Below, piece by piece: positions 10,045 through 19,321 of a DNA stretch of 64,000 bases. The DNA is from Paraburkholderia fynbosensis (lineage in GTDB: Bacteria > Pseudomonadota > Gammaproteobacteria > Burkholderiales > Burkholderiaceae). The position numbers were made by a program, and so were the translations under genes. Numbering within the stretch: position 1 is the first letter of the stretch; every line of letters begins with the position of its first letter. The stretch is taken from contig NZ_CADIKI010000003.1 in assembly GCF_902859935.1 (NCBI RefSeq), positions 407,807 to 471,806 of the forward strand, read 5' to 3'. The notes beneath the pieces are model-generated. The model searched no databases. It saw only the letters and a list, made by a program, of their open reading frames with translations, and was not told the origin of the DNA.

Positions 10045-10163
10045 GTCGCTGAAAGTCGTTAAAAGGTAGAAATCAACGGTAGCGCGAGCTACGTAAAAAT
10101 ATCGCGATTATGCGTTGCAAAACCGCGACAGGCGGCTCGTCTCAGACCGCATATCAAAACGCC

Positions 10164-10191
10164 AGATGGGGTCGCAAGCCTCCCTTTCAAG
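10164..10191 (-). promoter_or_regulatory. Sigma-32 heat-shock promoter of grpE
   Basis: Read on the minus strand, CTTGAAA (10185-10191), a 13-bp spacer and CCCCATCT (10164-10171) match the RpoH consensus at every defined position. It points toward grpE, whose start is 120 bp downstream. No intact CIRCE operator is visible beside it, so control is most likely by RpoH rather than by the HrcA repressor encoded nearby. Confidence 0.85.
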
Positions 10192-10419
10192 CGCATTCGC
10201 GCGTTCTTTTCGCCCCATCGGCGAGCGGTGGCAATGTGCCGTTACAACCATTAATGCGACGCAATGAGATTGAGATTGAGTGCGACCAGCAAGTGGCCTA
10301 TGCTCCAATAAAGCATCGGAAAAGACACGTTAACCCTAATCTGACGTTAAGCTTACCGAAATTTGCAATTCAACCTGATTCGCCCGTTTTAGTAATCGAA
10401 TCATCCTTGGGGGAGTACC

Positions 10420-10569
10420 GTGAAACTGACCTTGGCAATCGGGGTGGTCGCACTGGTACTGGTTGCGGGCACCACGACCATCTGCATGTCCGGAGCGGTC
10501 AATGACCATACGACCGAGTATGGCGGCGTGCATCAACTGTTCAATTCCCACCTGAAAATTTGTCGATAA
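10420..10569 (+). CDS. Small hypothetical protein with N-terminal hydrophobic segment
   Basis: A 49-codon frame starting with GTG, preceded by GGGGGAG at a 4-bp spacing. The product begins MKLTLAIGVVALVLVAGTTT, a signal-peptide or signal-anchor-like segment, and ends in about 27 polar residues with two Cys in total. It is divergent from grpE and its last 29 bp overlap the 3' end of hslR on the other strand. The preceding stretch (10192-10419) is AT-richer than its surroundings and probably holds its promoter. I recognise no family. The membrane or exported location is inferred from the hydrophobic segment. Confidence 0.55.
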   Translation: MKLTLAIGVVALVLVAGTTTICMSGAVNDHTTEYGGVHQLFNSHLKICR

Positions 10570-10948
10570 TGCGCCGGTCGCGCTTGGTCGGGCGGCCGTG
10601 CATTTCAGCGGCGGGTTCGCGGTAGGTCCTGCGCCGCTCCTGCTCGACCTGCCGCTTGACCTTGCTTTGCGCGGTCTCGGCATAGAGCGTCTGCGCGACG
10701 CTCGCGGGGCCACGCACGTCGCAGACGCCCAGCACTTCCACCTGCCACACGACCCGTTCGATCTCGATCTCGACCAGGTCGCCCACCCGGACGTCCTTGG
10801 CCGGCTTGACGCTGGCCCCGCCGATGCGCACATGGCCTTTGTCGACCGCGTCGGCCGCGAGCGAGCGCGTCTTGAAGAAGCGCGCGGCCCACAGCCACTT
10901 GTCGATGCGCAGCTTCGCGCCCGCTTCAGTGGAAATCCTGTAGTTCAT
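10541..10948 (-). CDS. hslR: Heat shock protein 15, S4-domain RNA-binding protein
   Basis: Hsp15 rescues stalled 50S subunits that carry peptidyl-tRNA after heat shock. The 135-residue protein starts [31 protein letters not shown]. The RIDKWLW and KGHVRIGG blocks are the S4 RNA-binding domain of the Hsp15 subgroup. A basic tail follows ([18 protein letters not shown]). I chose the ATG at 10948 because it overlaps the hemH stop (ATGA). The frame is open 31 codons further, but that part lies inside hemH. Translation is therefore probably coupled to hemH. Confidence 0.92.
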   Translation of the reverse strand: MNYRISTEAGAKLRIDKWLWAARFFKTRSLAADAVDKGHVRIGGASVKPAKDVRVGDLVEIEIERVVWQVEVLGVCDVRGPASVAQTLYAETAQSKVKRQVEQERRRTYREPAAEMHGRPTKRDRRIIDKFSGGN

Positions 10949-12021
10949 GAACCTGCCCCTGTGGGGTGCGGCACCGGCACCGCCTGCACCGGCCAGCCCT
11001 GGAGATTTTGCGCGACGATCTCGCCGAGCGCCGCAATCCACGGTTGCGACGCGTTCACGCAGGCGATGCGGTGAAACTCCTTGCCGCCCGCATGCAGGAA
11101 CACGTCCCGCACTTCCATGCCGATTTCCTCGATCGTTTCAAGGCAGTCGGCGGTAAAGCCAGGGCAGAACACGTCGGCGCGGCGCACACCCGCCGCGCCC
11201 AGCTCCTCAAGCGTAGGCGCCGTGTACGGCTGCAGCCATTCGGCCTTGCCGAAGCGCGACTGGAAGGTGACGCGGCATTCCACCGGCGTCAGCCCGAGCG
11301 CTTGAGTCAACAGCGCCGCGGTCTGCTGGCATTGCTCGTGGTACGGATCGCCCAGGTCCAGCGTGCGCTTGGGCACACCGTGAAAGCTCAGCACCAGCTT
11401 GTCGCCCGCCGCGAAGTCCGGCCGGCCGTGCTGATGCCAATAGTGATGCACCTGGGCGGCCAGCGCGGCAATGTAGGCGGGATGATCCGCGTATTGGCGC
11501 ACCGTGCGGATTTCCGGCTGATTGCGCATCCGCTTGAGGGCCGAGAAAGCGTCGTCGAACGCCGTGGCCGTGGTCGACGACGAGTATTGCGGATACATGG
11601 GCACGAGCAGCACGCGCTCGGCGCCGGCCAGCTTCAACTGGTTCAGCATGGCCGGAATGCCCGGCGTGCCGTAGCGCATCGCGTAGTCGACCAGCACCGT
11701 GTAGTCATTCAATTGCAGCAAATGGCGCAAGCCCTCGACCTGCTTTTCCGTGTAGACGCGCAACGGCGAGCCTTCGGGCATCCACACCGCCGCGTACTTC
11801 CTAGCGGAACTGCGTCCGCGAAACGGCAAAATCAGCACACGCAAAATGATCTGCCACAGCAGCGCCGGAATTTCGACCACCCGTGGATCGGACAGGAATT
11901 GCGCGAGATAGCGGCGCACCGCGCGCGGCGTCGGCGCGTCGGGTGTGCCGAGATTGATCAGCAGCACGGCGACACGATGTGAGGTGGCGTTCTGTGAAGG
12001 CCGCTCGAGGTCGAAGCGCAT
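10945..12021 (-). CDS. hemH: Ferrochelatase
   Basis: Inserts Fe2+ into protoporphyrin IX in the last step of haem synthesis. The 358-residue protein has [16 protein letters not shown] at the N-terminus, the catalytic-His region [18 protein letters not shown] and the C-terminal [16 protein letters not shown] with the conserved Glu. The length fits bacterial HemH with a short N-terminal extension. A perfect minus-strand TATAAT lies about 50 bp upstream of the start. It overlaps hslR, linking haem synthesis with a heat-shock ribosome factor. Confidence 0.96.
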   Translation of the reverse strand: MRFDLERPSQNATSHRVAVLLINLGTPDAPTPRAVRRYLAQFLSDPRVVEIPALLWQIILRVLILPFRGRSSARKYAAVWMPEGSPLRVYTEKQVEGLRHLLQLNDYTVLVDYAMRYGTPGIPAMLNQLKLAGAERVLLVPMYPQYSSSTTATAFDDAFSALKRMRNQPEIRTVRQYADHPAYIAALAAQVHHYWHQHGRPDFAAGDKLVLSFHGVPKRTLDLGDPYHEQCQQTAALLTQALGLTPVECRVTFQSRFGKAEWLQPYTAPTLEELGAAGVRRADVFCPGFTADCLETIEEIGMEVRDVFLHAGGKEFHRIACVNASQPWIAALGEIVAQNLQGWPVQAVPVPHPTGAGS

Positions 12022-12071
12022 AGGCAGCGGAAGTCACCGCTTTACGCGGAGAGTCGATTCAGTGGAGATTC

Positions 12072-12077
12072 ATTATA
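12072..12077 (-). promoter_or_regulatory. Likely -10 element of the hemH-hslR promoter
   Basis: A perfect TATAAT on the minus strand, 51 bp upstream of the hemH start. No good -35 hexamer is seen at the right distance, so the promoter may depend on an activator or be weak. Confidence 0.4.
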
Positions 12078-12194
12078 GCGGCGCGGTCCCTGGCCCGGTT
12101 CGCCGGACGCCCCTGGCCGTTCGGCCGATAGGCAAGCCGCGCGCGCTCATGCATCATTGCCAGCACGGCTCGCCGCAGCGGGATGGGCAGGCGG

Positions 12195-13214
12195 TTATTG
12201 CTGACTCAGCGTGAGCGAAAGCAGACGCGCGGTGATGTCGACAATTGGAATCACACGGTTGTAGGCCATGCGGGTCGGCCCGATTACGCCGAGCGTGCCG
12301 ACGATCTTGCCGTTCACCTCGTAGGGCGCGGTGACGACGCTCATCTCTTCGATCGGCACCAGGTTCGACTCGCCGCCGATAAAAATCTGCACCCCGGCCG
12401 CGTGACTCGACACGTCGAGCAATTGAAGGAGACTGGTCTTTTGGTCGAACACATCGAACAGCTTGCGCAGACGCGCCATGTCCGACGAGAGGTCGGCGAC
12501 TTCGAGCAGATTGCGCTCGCCGGAAATCAGCACCGTCTCGCCGGTGTCGGATTCGTCCGTGCTCGCCGTGACCGCCGCGTGCATGAGCGTGGTCATGTCG
12601 CCACGCAGTTCGTCGATTTCCTCGCGCAGGCGGCGGCGCACGTCGTCGAACGAGAGGCCCGCGAAGTGCGCGTTGATGTAATTGGAGGCTTCAACCAGCT
12701 GCGACGGCGAGAAATCGCGCTGGGTCGCCATGATGCGATTCTGCACGTCGCCTTCGGGCGTCACGATGATGAGCAGGATGCGTTTGTCCGACAAACGCAT
12801 GAACTCGATCTGCTTGAACACGTGGCTGCGCCGCGGCGTGAGCACCACCCCGGCGAACTGCGACAGATTGGACAGCACGCTGGCCGCCGCCGCGACGATC
12901 TTTTGCGGCTCGCCCGCCTGCAGCGTAGTCTTGACGGTACGCATCACCGCCTCTTCGTCCGCGGCGGACTCCACTGTGAGCATCGTGTCGACGAACAGAC
13001 GGTAGCCACGCGGCGTGGGAATGCGGCCCGCGGAAGTATGCGGACTGATCACGAGCCCCAGGTCCTCGAGATCGGACATCACGTTGCGGATCGTTGCCGG
13101 GCTCAGTTCGAGGCCCGAGTATCGTGACAGCGTGCGCGAGCCGACCGGCTGACCTTCGGCGATGTAGCGCTCGATCAGCGTTTTGAGGAGGGTTTGTGCG
13201 CGAGGATCTAGCAT
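12195..13214 (-). CDS. hrcA: Heat-inducible transcription repressor HrcA
   Basis: Represses chaperone genes by binding the CIRCE inverted repeat, with GroEL as its folding partner. From the ATG at 13214 the product has 339 residues and starts [31 protein letters not shown], a winged-helix DNA-binding domain with [36 protein letters not shown] and the GAF-like inserted domain follow. A frame open 38 codons further upstream is low-complexity and lacks the family sequence. The ATG is followed at once by the canonical family N-terminus. No full CIRCE is seen near grpE or dnaK, so its main targets (probably groESL) are outside the window. Confidence 0.96.
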   Translation of the reverse strand: MLDPRAQTLLKTLIERYIAEGQPVGSRTLSRYSGLELSPATIRNVMSDLEDLGLVISPHTSAGRIPTPRGYRLFVDTMLTVESAADEEAVMRTVKTTLQAGEPQKIVAAAASVLSNLSQFAGVVLTPRRSHVFKQIEFMRLSDKRILLIIVTPEGDVQNRIMATQRDFSPSQLVEASNYINAHFAGLSFDDVRRRLREEIDELRGDMTTLMHAAVTASTDESDTGETVLISGERNLLEVADLSSDMARLRKLFDVFDQKTSLLQLLDVSSHAAGVQIFIGGESNLVPIEEMSVVTAPYEVNGKIVGTLGVIGPTRMAYNRVIPIVDITARLLSLTLSQQ

Positions 13215-13225
13215 GAGGAAAAATT

Positions 13226-13258
13226 TTAGCTTAATGCCGCGACTACCGCGAGCGCTAA
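13226..13258. promoter_or_regulatory. Imperfect inverted repeat with CIRCE-like half-site upstream of hrcA
   Basis: The minus strand reads TTAGCGCTC (8 of 9 matches to the CIRCE left arm TTAGCACTC), then a 15-bp gap and a poor right arm that ends in GCTAA. The spacing and right arm deviate from real CIRCE (9-bp gap), so function is doubtful. It lies 12 to 44 bp before the hrcA start, where an autoregulatory site would be expected. Confidence 0.2.
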
Positions 13259-13555
13259 CGGCGCCTGCCCGCGACGAATACGCCGCTGCTTGCCGGGGCG
13301 GCGTCCCGCCGGCCCTCTGGCGCGACACTGCGCAGCGCGCCGAGCCCCTCTTGCGCCGGAATTCGCAAGCTCCTTACGGCCAGCGTCGGCGCGGCCTGAT
13401 CGGCGGCGCCCCCTCACACTTTAATCGGCGCGCATGTCATCAAGGCTTCACCATTCTAACGATAATCGCGGCATGCGCCGGCGCCCCGCCATGCCGGCCC
13501 GCCACCGGGTCTGTCTGCGGTTCTTTTCAGGCCCCACCTATGGTGTAATGCCGGC
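13259..13555. other. Divergent intergenic region hrcA / nadK
   Basis: About 300 bp between divergent genes with no convincing ORF or RNA. It must hold the promoters of both. Only the TGTAAT shortly before nadK looks like a -10 element. Confidence 0.4.
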
Positions 13556-14458
13556 ATGCAAGTGACCAGCCAGTTCAAGACCGTCGCGCTCGTCGGGCGC
13601 AACAATACGCCAGGTATCGGCGAGCCGCTGACCGCGCTCGCCTCGTGCATCGCGAAACGCGGCTTCGAAGTCGTGTTCGAGGCGGACACCGCCGCGGAAA
13701 TCGGCATCACCGACTATCCGGCGCTGCGTCCCGCCGAGATCGGCGCGCGTGCCGACGTCGCCGTGGTGCTGGGCGGCGACGGCACGATGCTCGGCATCGG
13801 CCGTCAGCTTGCGCCGTACCGCACGCCGCTCATCGGCATCAACCATGGGCGGCTCGGTTTCATTACAGACATCCCGATCTCCGACATGCGCGAGATCGTG
13901 CCGCAAATGCTGTCCGGCAATTTCGAGCGCGAAGAACGCCTGCTGCTCGAAGCGCGCATCATGCGCGACGGCAATCCGATCTACCACGCGCTGGCCTTCA
14001 ACGACGTGGTGGTCAACCGCAGCGGCTTTTCAGGGATGGCGGAGCTGCACGTCTCGGTGGACGGGCGCTTCATGTACAACCAGCGTTCGGACGGCCTGAT
14101 CGTCGCCACGCCGACCGGCTCGACCGCTTATGCGCTGTCGTCGCAGGGGCCGATCCTGCATCCGCAATTGCAGGGCATCGTGCTCGTGCCGATCGCGCCG
14201 CACGCGCTGTCGAACCGGCCGATCGTGCTGCCGGACGACTCGAAGGTGAGCATCCAGATCGTCTCCGGGCGCGAAGTGAACGTCAATTTCGACATGCAGT
14301 CGTTCACCTCGCTCGAATTGAGCGACACGATCGAGGTGCGCCGCTCACGTCATACGGTGCCGATGCTGCATCCGGTCGGCTATAGCCACTACGCCACGTT
14401 GCGCAAGAAGCTGCATTGGAACGAATACCCGTCGCACGAAGAAGATCCCAAGCCCTGA
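13556..14458 (+). CDS. nadK: NAD kinase
   Basis: Phosphorylates NAD to NADP. The 300-residue protein has the [11 protein letters not shown] catalytic motif, [11 protein letters not shown], the FNDVVVNR segment and [19 protein letters not shown], all standard for the family. Length and order are normal. It is divergent from hrcA and lies 81 bp before recN, an arrangement conserved from Burkholderia to E. coli (grpE-nadK-recN). Confidence 0.97.
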   Translation: MQVTSQFKTVALVGRNNTPGIGEPLTALASCIAKRGFEVVFEADTAAEIGITDYPALRPAEIGARADVAVVLGGDGTMLGIGRQLAPYRTPLIGINHGRLGFITDIPISDMREIVPQMLSGNFEREERLLLEARIMRDGNPIYHALAFNDVVVNRSGFSGMAELHVSVDGRFMYNQRSDGLIVATPTGSTAYALSSQGPILHPQLQGIVLVPIAPHALSNRPIVLPDDSKVSIQIVSGREVNVNFDMQSFTSLELSDTIEVRRSRHTVPMLHPVGYSHYATLRKKLHWNEYPSHEEDPKP

Positions 14459-14539
14459 GCGGCGTAGTCACGCTGGAACGCCAAGGCCCAAGCTACCGCC
14501 GCTGCCGAAACTGAATTTCAAGCTCATCAGACGACCTCC

Positions 14540-16210
14540 ATGCTTCGCCACCTCTCGATACGCGACTTCGTCATCGTCGCCGCGCTCGACCTCGAATTCG
14601 ACAGCGGCTTTACTGTTTTCTCGGGCGAAACCGGCGCCGGCAAGTCGATCCTGATCGACGCGCTGGCGCTCGCACTCGGCGCGCGCGCCGACGCGAGCGT
14701 CGTACGCACCGGCGAGAGCCGCGCCGACATCACCGCAGAGTTCGAGACCCATGCGCAGGTCGAGCAATGGCTCGACGAGCAGGCACTCGGCGCGGCCGCC
14801 GACAGCGACGAGCATGGCGGCACCGTGATGCTGCGGCGCGTGGTGGACGGCAACGGCCGCTCGCGCGCGTTCGTCAACGGCACGGCGGCGACACTCGCGC
14901 AGTTGCGCGAGGTGGGCGAGATGCTGGTGGACATTCACGGCCAGCACGCGCACCAGTTGCTGATGCGCCCCGACGCGCAACGCGAACTGTTCGATACCCA
15001 CGCGGGTCTGTCCGACATCGCCGCCGCCGTCACGCGCGCGTGGCGCACGTGGCGCGAGAGGGTTCAGGCGGTCGAGCACGCGCGGACCCGCGACCGCGAG
15101 TTGCAGCTGGAGCGCGAGCGCCTCGCTTGGCAGCTCACCGAACTGGACAAGCTCGCGCCGCAACCGGGCGAATGGGAAGAGGTCAACGCCGAGCACCATC
15201 GTTTGTCGCACTCGGCCAATCTGATCGACGGCGTGCAAGGCGCGCTAGGCGCGCTGTCCGAGTCCGACGAGGCGATGATCACCCACCTTGCGTCGATCGT
15301 GTCGAAGGTGCGCAACCTGGCCGAGATCGATCCTGCGCTGAACGACGTCCTCGCCGCGCTCGAACCCGCCGAAATCCAGTTGCAGGAGGCGGCGTACTCG
15401 CTGAGTCATTACGCGCAAAAGCTCGAACTCGATCCTGAGCGCCTCGCCCAAGTCGAAAAGCGCCTCGACGCGCTACATTCGGCCGCGCGCAAATTCCGCC
15501 TGCAGCCGGAAACGCTCCCCGACGAACATCAGGCGCGGCGCGCGCAACTGGACGCGCTCGACGCCGCCGCCGACCTTGACAGCCTGCACGCCGCAGAGGC
15601 GAAGGCCAAGGAAGCGTACCTGGCCGAGGCGAAGAAACTCTCGAAGGCGCGTGCGAAAGCCGGCACCGCATTGGGCGCGGCGGTCACCACCGGCATGCAG
15701 GAACTGTCGATGAAAGGCGGCAGCTTCGAAGTCGCGCTGGTGCCGCTACCCGAAGGCGGCGCGCATGGTTTGGAGCAGGTCGAGTTCCGCGTCGCGGGTC
15801 ACGCCGGCGTGCCGCCGCGGCCGCTCGCCAAGGTCGCCTCGGGCGGCGAACTGGCGCGTATCAGCCTCGCGCTCGCGGTCATCGCCAGCGCGGCCAGCCC
15901 GACACCCACGCTGATCTTCGACGAAGTGGATACGGGCATCGGCGGCGGCGTCGCCGAAGTGGTCGGGCGGTTGTTGCATCAGCTCGGGCAAGCACGCCAG
16001 GTGCTGTGCGTGACCCACTTGCCGCAAGTCGCCGCGCGCGGCGACCACCATTTCCAGGTGGCGAAAGCCGGCAACGGTCAAGGCGGCACGGTGAGCAGCG
16101 TAATCTCACTCGACAGGGCGAGCCGCGTCGAGGAAGTCGCGCGGATGCTCGGCGGCCTGGAAATCACCGCGACCACGCGCAAGCACGCGAAGGAAATGCT
16201 GGCCGCCTGA
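14540..16210 (+). CDS. recN: DNA repair protein RecN
   Basis: SMC-like ATPase that acts at double-strand breaks with RecA. The 556-residue product has Walker A GETGAGKS near residues 31-38 and a central coiled coil with two long helical arms (QLERERLAWQLTELDKL to EAKKLSKARAKAG). The ABC signature VASGGELARISLAL and Walker B LIFDEVDTGIGG lie in the C-terminal head, followed by CVTHLPQVAARGDHHF. No LexA box was identified upstream by eye. Confidence 0.97.
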   Translation: MLRHLSIRDFVIVAALDLEFDSGFTVFSGETGAGKSILIDALALALGARADASVVRTGESRADITAEFETHAQVEQWLDEQALGAAADSDEHGGTVMLRRVVDGNGRSRAFVNGTAATLAQLREVGEMLVDIHGQHAHQLLMRPDAQRELFDTHAGLSDIAAAVTRAWRTWRERVQAVEHARTRDRELQLERERLAWQLTELDKLAPQPGEWEEVNAEHHRLSHSANLIDGVQGALGALSESDEAMITHLASIVSKVRNLAEIDPALNDVLAALEPAEIQLQEAAYSLSHYAQKLELDPERLAQVEKRLDALHSAARKFRLQPETLPDEHQARRAQLDALDAAADLDSLHAAEAKAKEAYLAEAKKLSKARAKAGTALGAAVTTGMQELSMKGGSFEVALVPLPEGGAHGLEQVEFRVAGHAGVPPRPLAKVASGGELARISLALAVIASAASPTPTLIFDEVDTGIGGGVAEVVGRLLHQLGQARQVLCVTHLPQVAARGDHHFQVAKAGNGQGGTVSSVISLDRASRVEEVARMLGGLEITATTRKHAKEMLAA

Positions 16211-16339
16211 AACGACGCAGCCGGAAGGGCGCTCGCCCTGGCGCTTGCCCCGGCCGTCGCCCCATACTTCTGCACGTCGTGAGCCAGGCGGGGGATCGAT
16301 TACGCCCGCCGCCCCGTTCTCACGTCGCGCGGCACAGCC

Positions 16340-19135
16340 TCACCCGAACACCCGCTTCCACAACGCCAGCACCGCTTCCCGCTCGGTGCCGACCAGCGCC
16401 GGATCGACGCGCGCCTTCTCCATCCCGTCGAGCCGCAGCTTGTGCTGCAACTTGCGATACGTGCGATACGCCGCGCCGACCGTCTCGGCTTCTTCCTCGC
16501 TCATCAGGCCGAAGCGCGACACTTCGCGCAGCAACGCGATGTTGCCGGTATTGCGGATCAGCTCGGGATCGCGGGCCGCGTGCAGCAGCACCCAGTACTG
16601 CACGGTGAATTCGATATCGACCATCCCGCCACGGTCGTGCTTCAGATCGAACAGCGCCGGCGTGTGGTTCGGATGCCCCGCCCCGACGCGCTCGCGCATC
16701 TCGACGATCTCCTTCGCGAGCGGCGCCGCGTCGCGCGGCGTGGTCAACACCTGTTCGCGGATCGCCTCGAACTTCGCGCCGATCTCGGCATCGCCCGCGC
16801 AGTAGCGCGCGCGGGTCAGCGCCTGGTGCTCCCAGACCCATGCGGTGTTGGCCGCGTCGCCTTCGCGCAACTGGTAGCGGCGGAACGCGTCCAGGTCGGT
16901 GACGAGCAGACCCGATTCGCCGTTCGGCCGCAAGCGCAGGTCGACATCGAACAACGTGCCGGCGCCGGTCGCGGTGGTCAGCCAGGTGATCAGGCGGCGG
17001 GTGTAGGTGGCGTAGACGTCGGCCGCGGCGTCGTCGGCATCGTCGTACAGGAAGATCACGTCGAGGTCGGACGCGTAGCCCAGCTCCTTGCCGCCCAACT
17101 TGCCGTAGGCGATCACCGCAAAGCGCGGCACCTCGCGGTGACGCTTCGACAACTGGTTCCAGACCGCTTCGAGCGTGACGTCGAGCACGGCGTCGGCGAG
17201 CTCCGACAGCCGGTCGCTCACGTGCTCGACGCTCAGCTTGCCGGCGAGATCAATCAGCAGAATGCGGAACACCTCGGCCTGGTGCGCGTGGCGCAGCAGA
17301 TCCATCTGCTGCTCCACGCCGTCGGCGGCGGCCAGCCGCAAGCGCAGCGTGCGCTTGAACTCGGGCCAGTCGAACGGGCTATTGATCGCTTCGTCGTCCA
17401 GCAGTTCGTCGAGCAGCTGCGGGTGGCGAATCAGATAACCGGCCGCCCAGCGCGAGCCGCCCAGCACCGACAGTACCTGATGCAGCGCCTGCGGATACTC
17501 GGTCAACAGCGCGAGGTAGGCGCCGCGCCGGCTCACCGCTTCGAGCAGATCGAACAGGCGCGCGACCGTGTCGCCGCGCCGCTCGGGCGGCTCGAGCGTA
17601 CGCGCGGCTTCCAGCGCTCGCTGCGCGACGATGTCGAAACGTTGCCGGCTACGCTCGGCGAGCCCCGTGTAACGCGATGACTGCCACACCGCGCGCAAGC
17701 GCGCGAGCAGATCGCCCGGCTCGGCCACACCGAGTTCGATGAGACGCGCGCGCAATGCTTCATCGGCGCTGTCGTCAGCGAGCGCGCTACTCCACACCCA
17801 TGCGGCGGCGCCGTCTTCAGGCGCGCCGCAGCCGTCGCGGCCGCTCACCTTGTCGGCGAAAATCTGGTCGAACTGCTGCTCGACGAATTCGCGATGCGCA
17901 TCGAGCTTCGCCATCAGTGCCGCGTAGTCGTCGCAAGCCATCGTGTGCGACAGCGCGGCGCGCTCTTCCGGGTCGACCGGCATCGCGTGGGTTTGCGCAT
18001 CGTTGCGGTATTGCAGACGGTGCTCGAGTTCGCGCAGGAACAGGTAGGCGACCGACAGCTTCTCGCACACCGACGTATCCAGCAGCCCATGCGCGGCCGC
18101 GTGCCGCAACACGGCGAGCGTCGGCCGCACGCGAAAGCCCGCGTCCTGGCCGCCGCGAATCAGCTGGAACACCTGCGCGCTGAATTCGATTTCGCGGATG
18201 CCGCCGCGCCCGAGCTTGATGTCGTCGGCCTTGTCGGGCCGCATCGACGCGCGGCGCTGCGCCTCCTGGCGAATCTGCAGATGCAGCGCGCGAATCGCGC
18301 TGATCACGCCGAAGTCGAGATAGCGGCGGTAGACGAACGGCGTGACGATCGCGTCGAGCTGCTTCTGCAACCGCTGCGCGGCGTCGCTCGCGCCTTCCGA
18401 CACGAGGCGCCCCTTGATCCACGCATAGCGCTCCCACTCGCGGCCCTGCACGTAGAAATACTCTTCGAGCATGCCGATGCTGCACACGAGCGGCCCGGAG
18501 TCGCCGTTCGGCCGCAGGCGCATGTCGACCCTAAACACGTAGCCGTCGGCGGTCACTTCGGCGAGCGCGCCGATCAAACGCTTGCCGAGGCGGGTGAAGA
18601 AGTCCTGCGTCGCGATCGGCGAACGCTGGCCGCCCGCCGTCTCGCCGTCCTCTTCATAGACGAAGATCAGGTCGATGTCCGACGACACGTTCAGCTCGCG
18701 TCCACCCAGCTTGCCCATGCCGACCACCCCGAGCGTGAGCCGCTCGCCCTGCGGGCCGCGTGGTTCGCCGTAGAGCGTTTCCAGCTCGGCGGACAGCACC
18801 GCGAGCGCACGCTGGATCGTCGTCTCCGCCAGATCGGTCATCGCGCCGGTCACTTCCGCGATGTCCGCCTTACCTGCCAGATCGCGCTCCATCACCGCGC
18901 AAAACACCTCGGTACGCAGTTGGCGCAAGGCCCGTTTGAGTGCATCCTCGTTAAGTGGCACGCTGGCTGCGCCGGCCGCTTCGGCGCACAACGCGTCAAA
19001 ACGCGCGTCGATGCGCTCGCGGGTCAGCGGCGCGCCCGCCAGCGCCGCCACGTGCGCGACGAGTGACGGACGGGCTGCCGTGGCGCGCGCGGCGTAGTGC
19101 GAATAGCTGGAACTCAGGAGTGTGGCGTCAGTCAT
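16340..19135 (-). CDS. glnE: Bifunctional glutamine synthetase adenylyltransferase/deadenylyltransferase
   Basis: Modifies and demodifies glutamine synthetase in response to PII and glutamine. The 931-residue protein has two nucleotidyltransferase domains with the double-Asp motifs SSDIDLIFVYEEDGET (deadenylylating half) and ASDLDVIFLYDD (adenylylating half). Each is followed by a PII-uridylyltransferase-like helical domain. Motifs KLGGRELNVSSD and KLGGKELGYASD confirm the duplication. I chose the ATG at 19135. A GTG 54 bp upstream is also open, but the added residues do not look like the family N-terminus. Confidence 0.95.
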   Translation of the reverse strand: MTDATLLSSSYSHYAARATAARPSLVAHVAALAGAPLTRERIDARFDALCAEAAGAASVPLNEDALKRALRQLRTEVFCAVMERDLAGKADIAEVTGAMTDLAETTIQRALAVLSAELETLYGEPRGPQGERLTLGVVGMGKLGGRELNVSSDIDLIFVYEEDGETAGGQRSPIATQDFFTRLGKRLIGALAEVTADGYVFRVDMRLRPNGDSGPLVCSIGMLEEYFYVQGREWERYAWIKGRLVSEGASDAAQRLQKQLDAIVTPFVYRRYLDFGVISAIRALHLQIRQEAQRRASMRPDKADDIKLGRGGIREIEFSAQVFQLIRGGQDAGFRVRPTLAVLRHAAAHGLLDTSVCEKLSVAYLFLRELEHRLQYRNDAQTHAMPVDPEERAALSHTMACDDYAALMAKLDAHREFVEQQFDQIFADKVSGRDGCGAPEDGAAAWVWSSALADDSADEALRARLIELGVAEPGDLLARLRAVWQSSRYTGLAERSRQRFDIVAQRALEAARTLEPPERRGDTVARLFDLLEAVSRRGAYLALLTEYPQALHQVLSVLGGSRWAAGYLIRHPQLLDELLDDEAINSPFDWPEFKRTLRLRLAAADGVEQQMDLLRHAHQAEVFRILLIDLAGKLSVEHVSDRLSELADAVLDVTLEAVWNQLSKRHREVPRFAVIAYGKLGGKELGYASDLDVIFLYDDADDAAADVYATYTRRLITWLTTATGAGTLFDVDLRLRPNGESGLLVTDLDAFRRYQLREGDAANTAWVWEHQALTRARYCAGDAEIGAKFEAIREQVLTTPRDAAPLAKEIVEMRERVGAGHPNHTPALFDLKHDRGGMVDIEFTVQYWVLLHAARDPELIRNTGNIALLREVSRFGLMSEEEAETVGAAYRTYRKLQHKLRLDGMEKARVDPALVGTEREAVLALWKRVFG

Positions 19136-19321
19136 CAAAGGTCTGGCTCGCTCGTTGCTTGGATAGCGTGGTTCGATCTGCTGTAACACCTCGTCCGGCG
19201 CACCGATGCAGGCCGTGAGGCGGCGCGCAGACAGGGTTTGCCGGAAGTCCGCCGACCCTTTGCCGTGTGTTACATTTCGTCGTTAATCCGCAAAACTACC
19301 ATATCGCCCACCCGCAGCCGC

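Noticed and set aside
9463..10200. CIRCE operator in front of grpE
   Set aside because: No TTAGCACTC/GAGTGCTAA pair is found near grpE. The sigma-32 promoter explains heat control.
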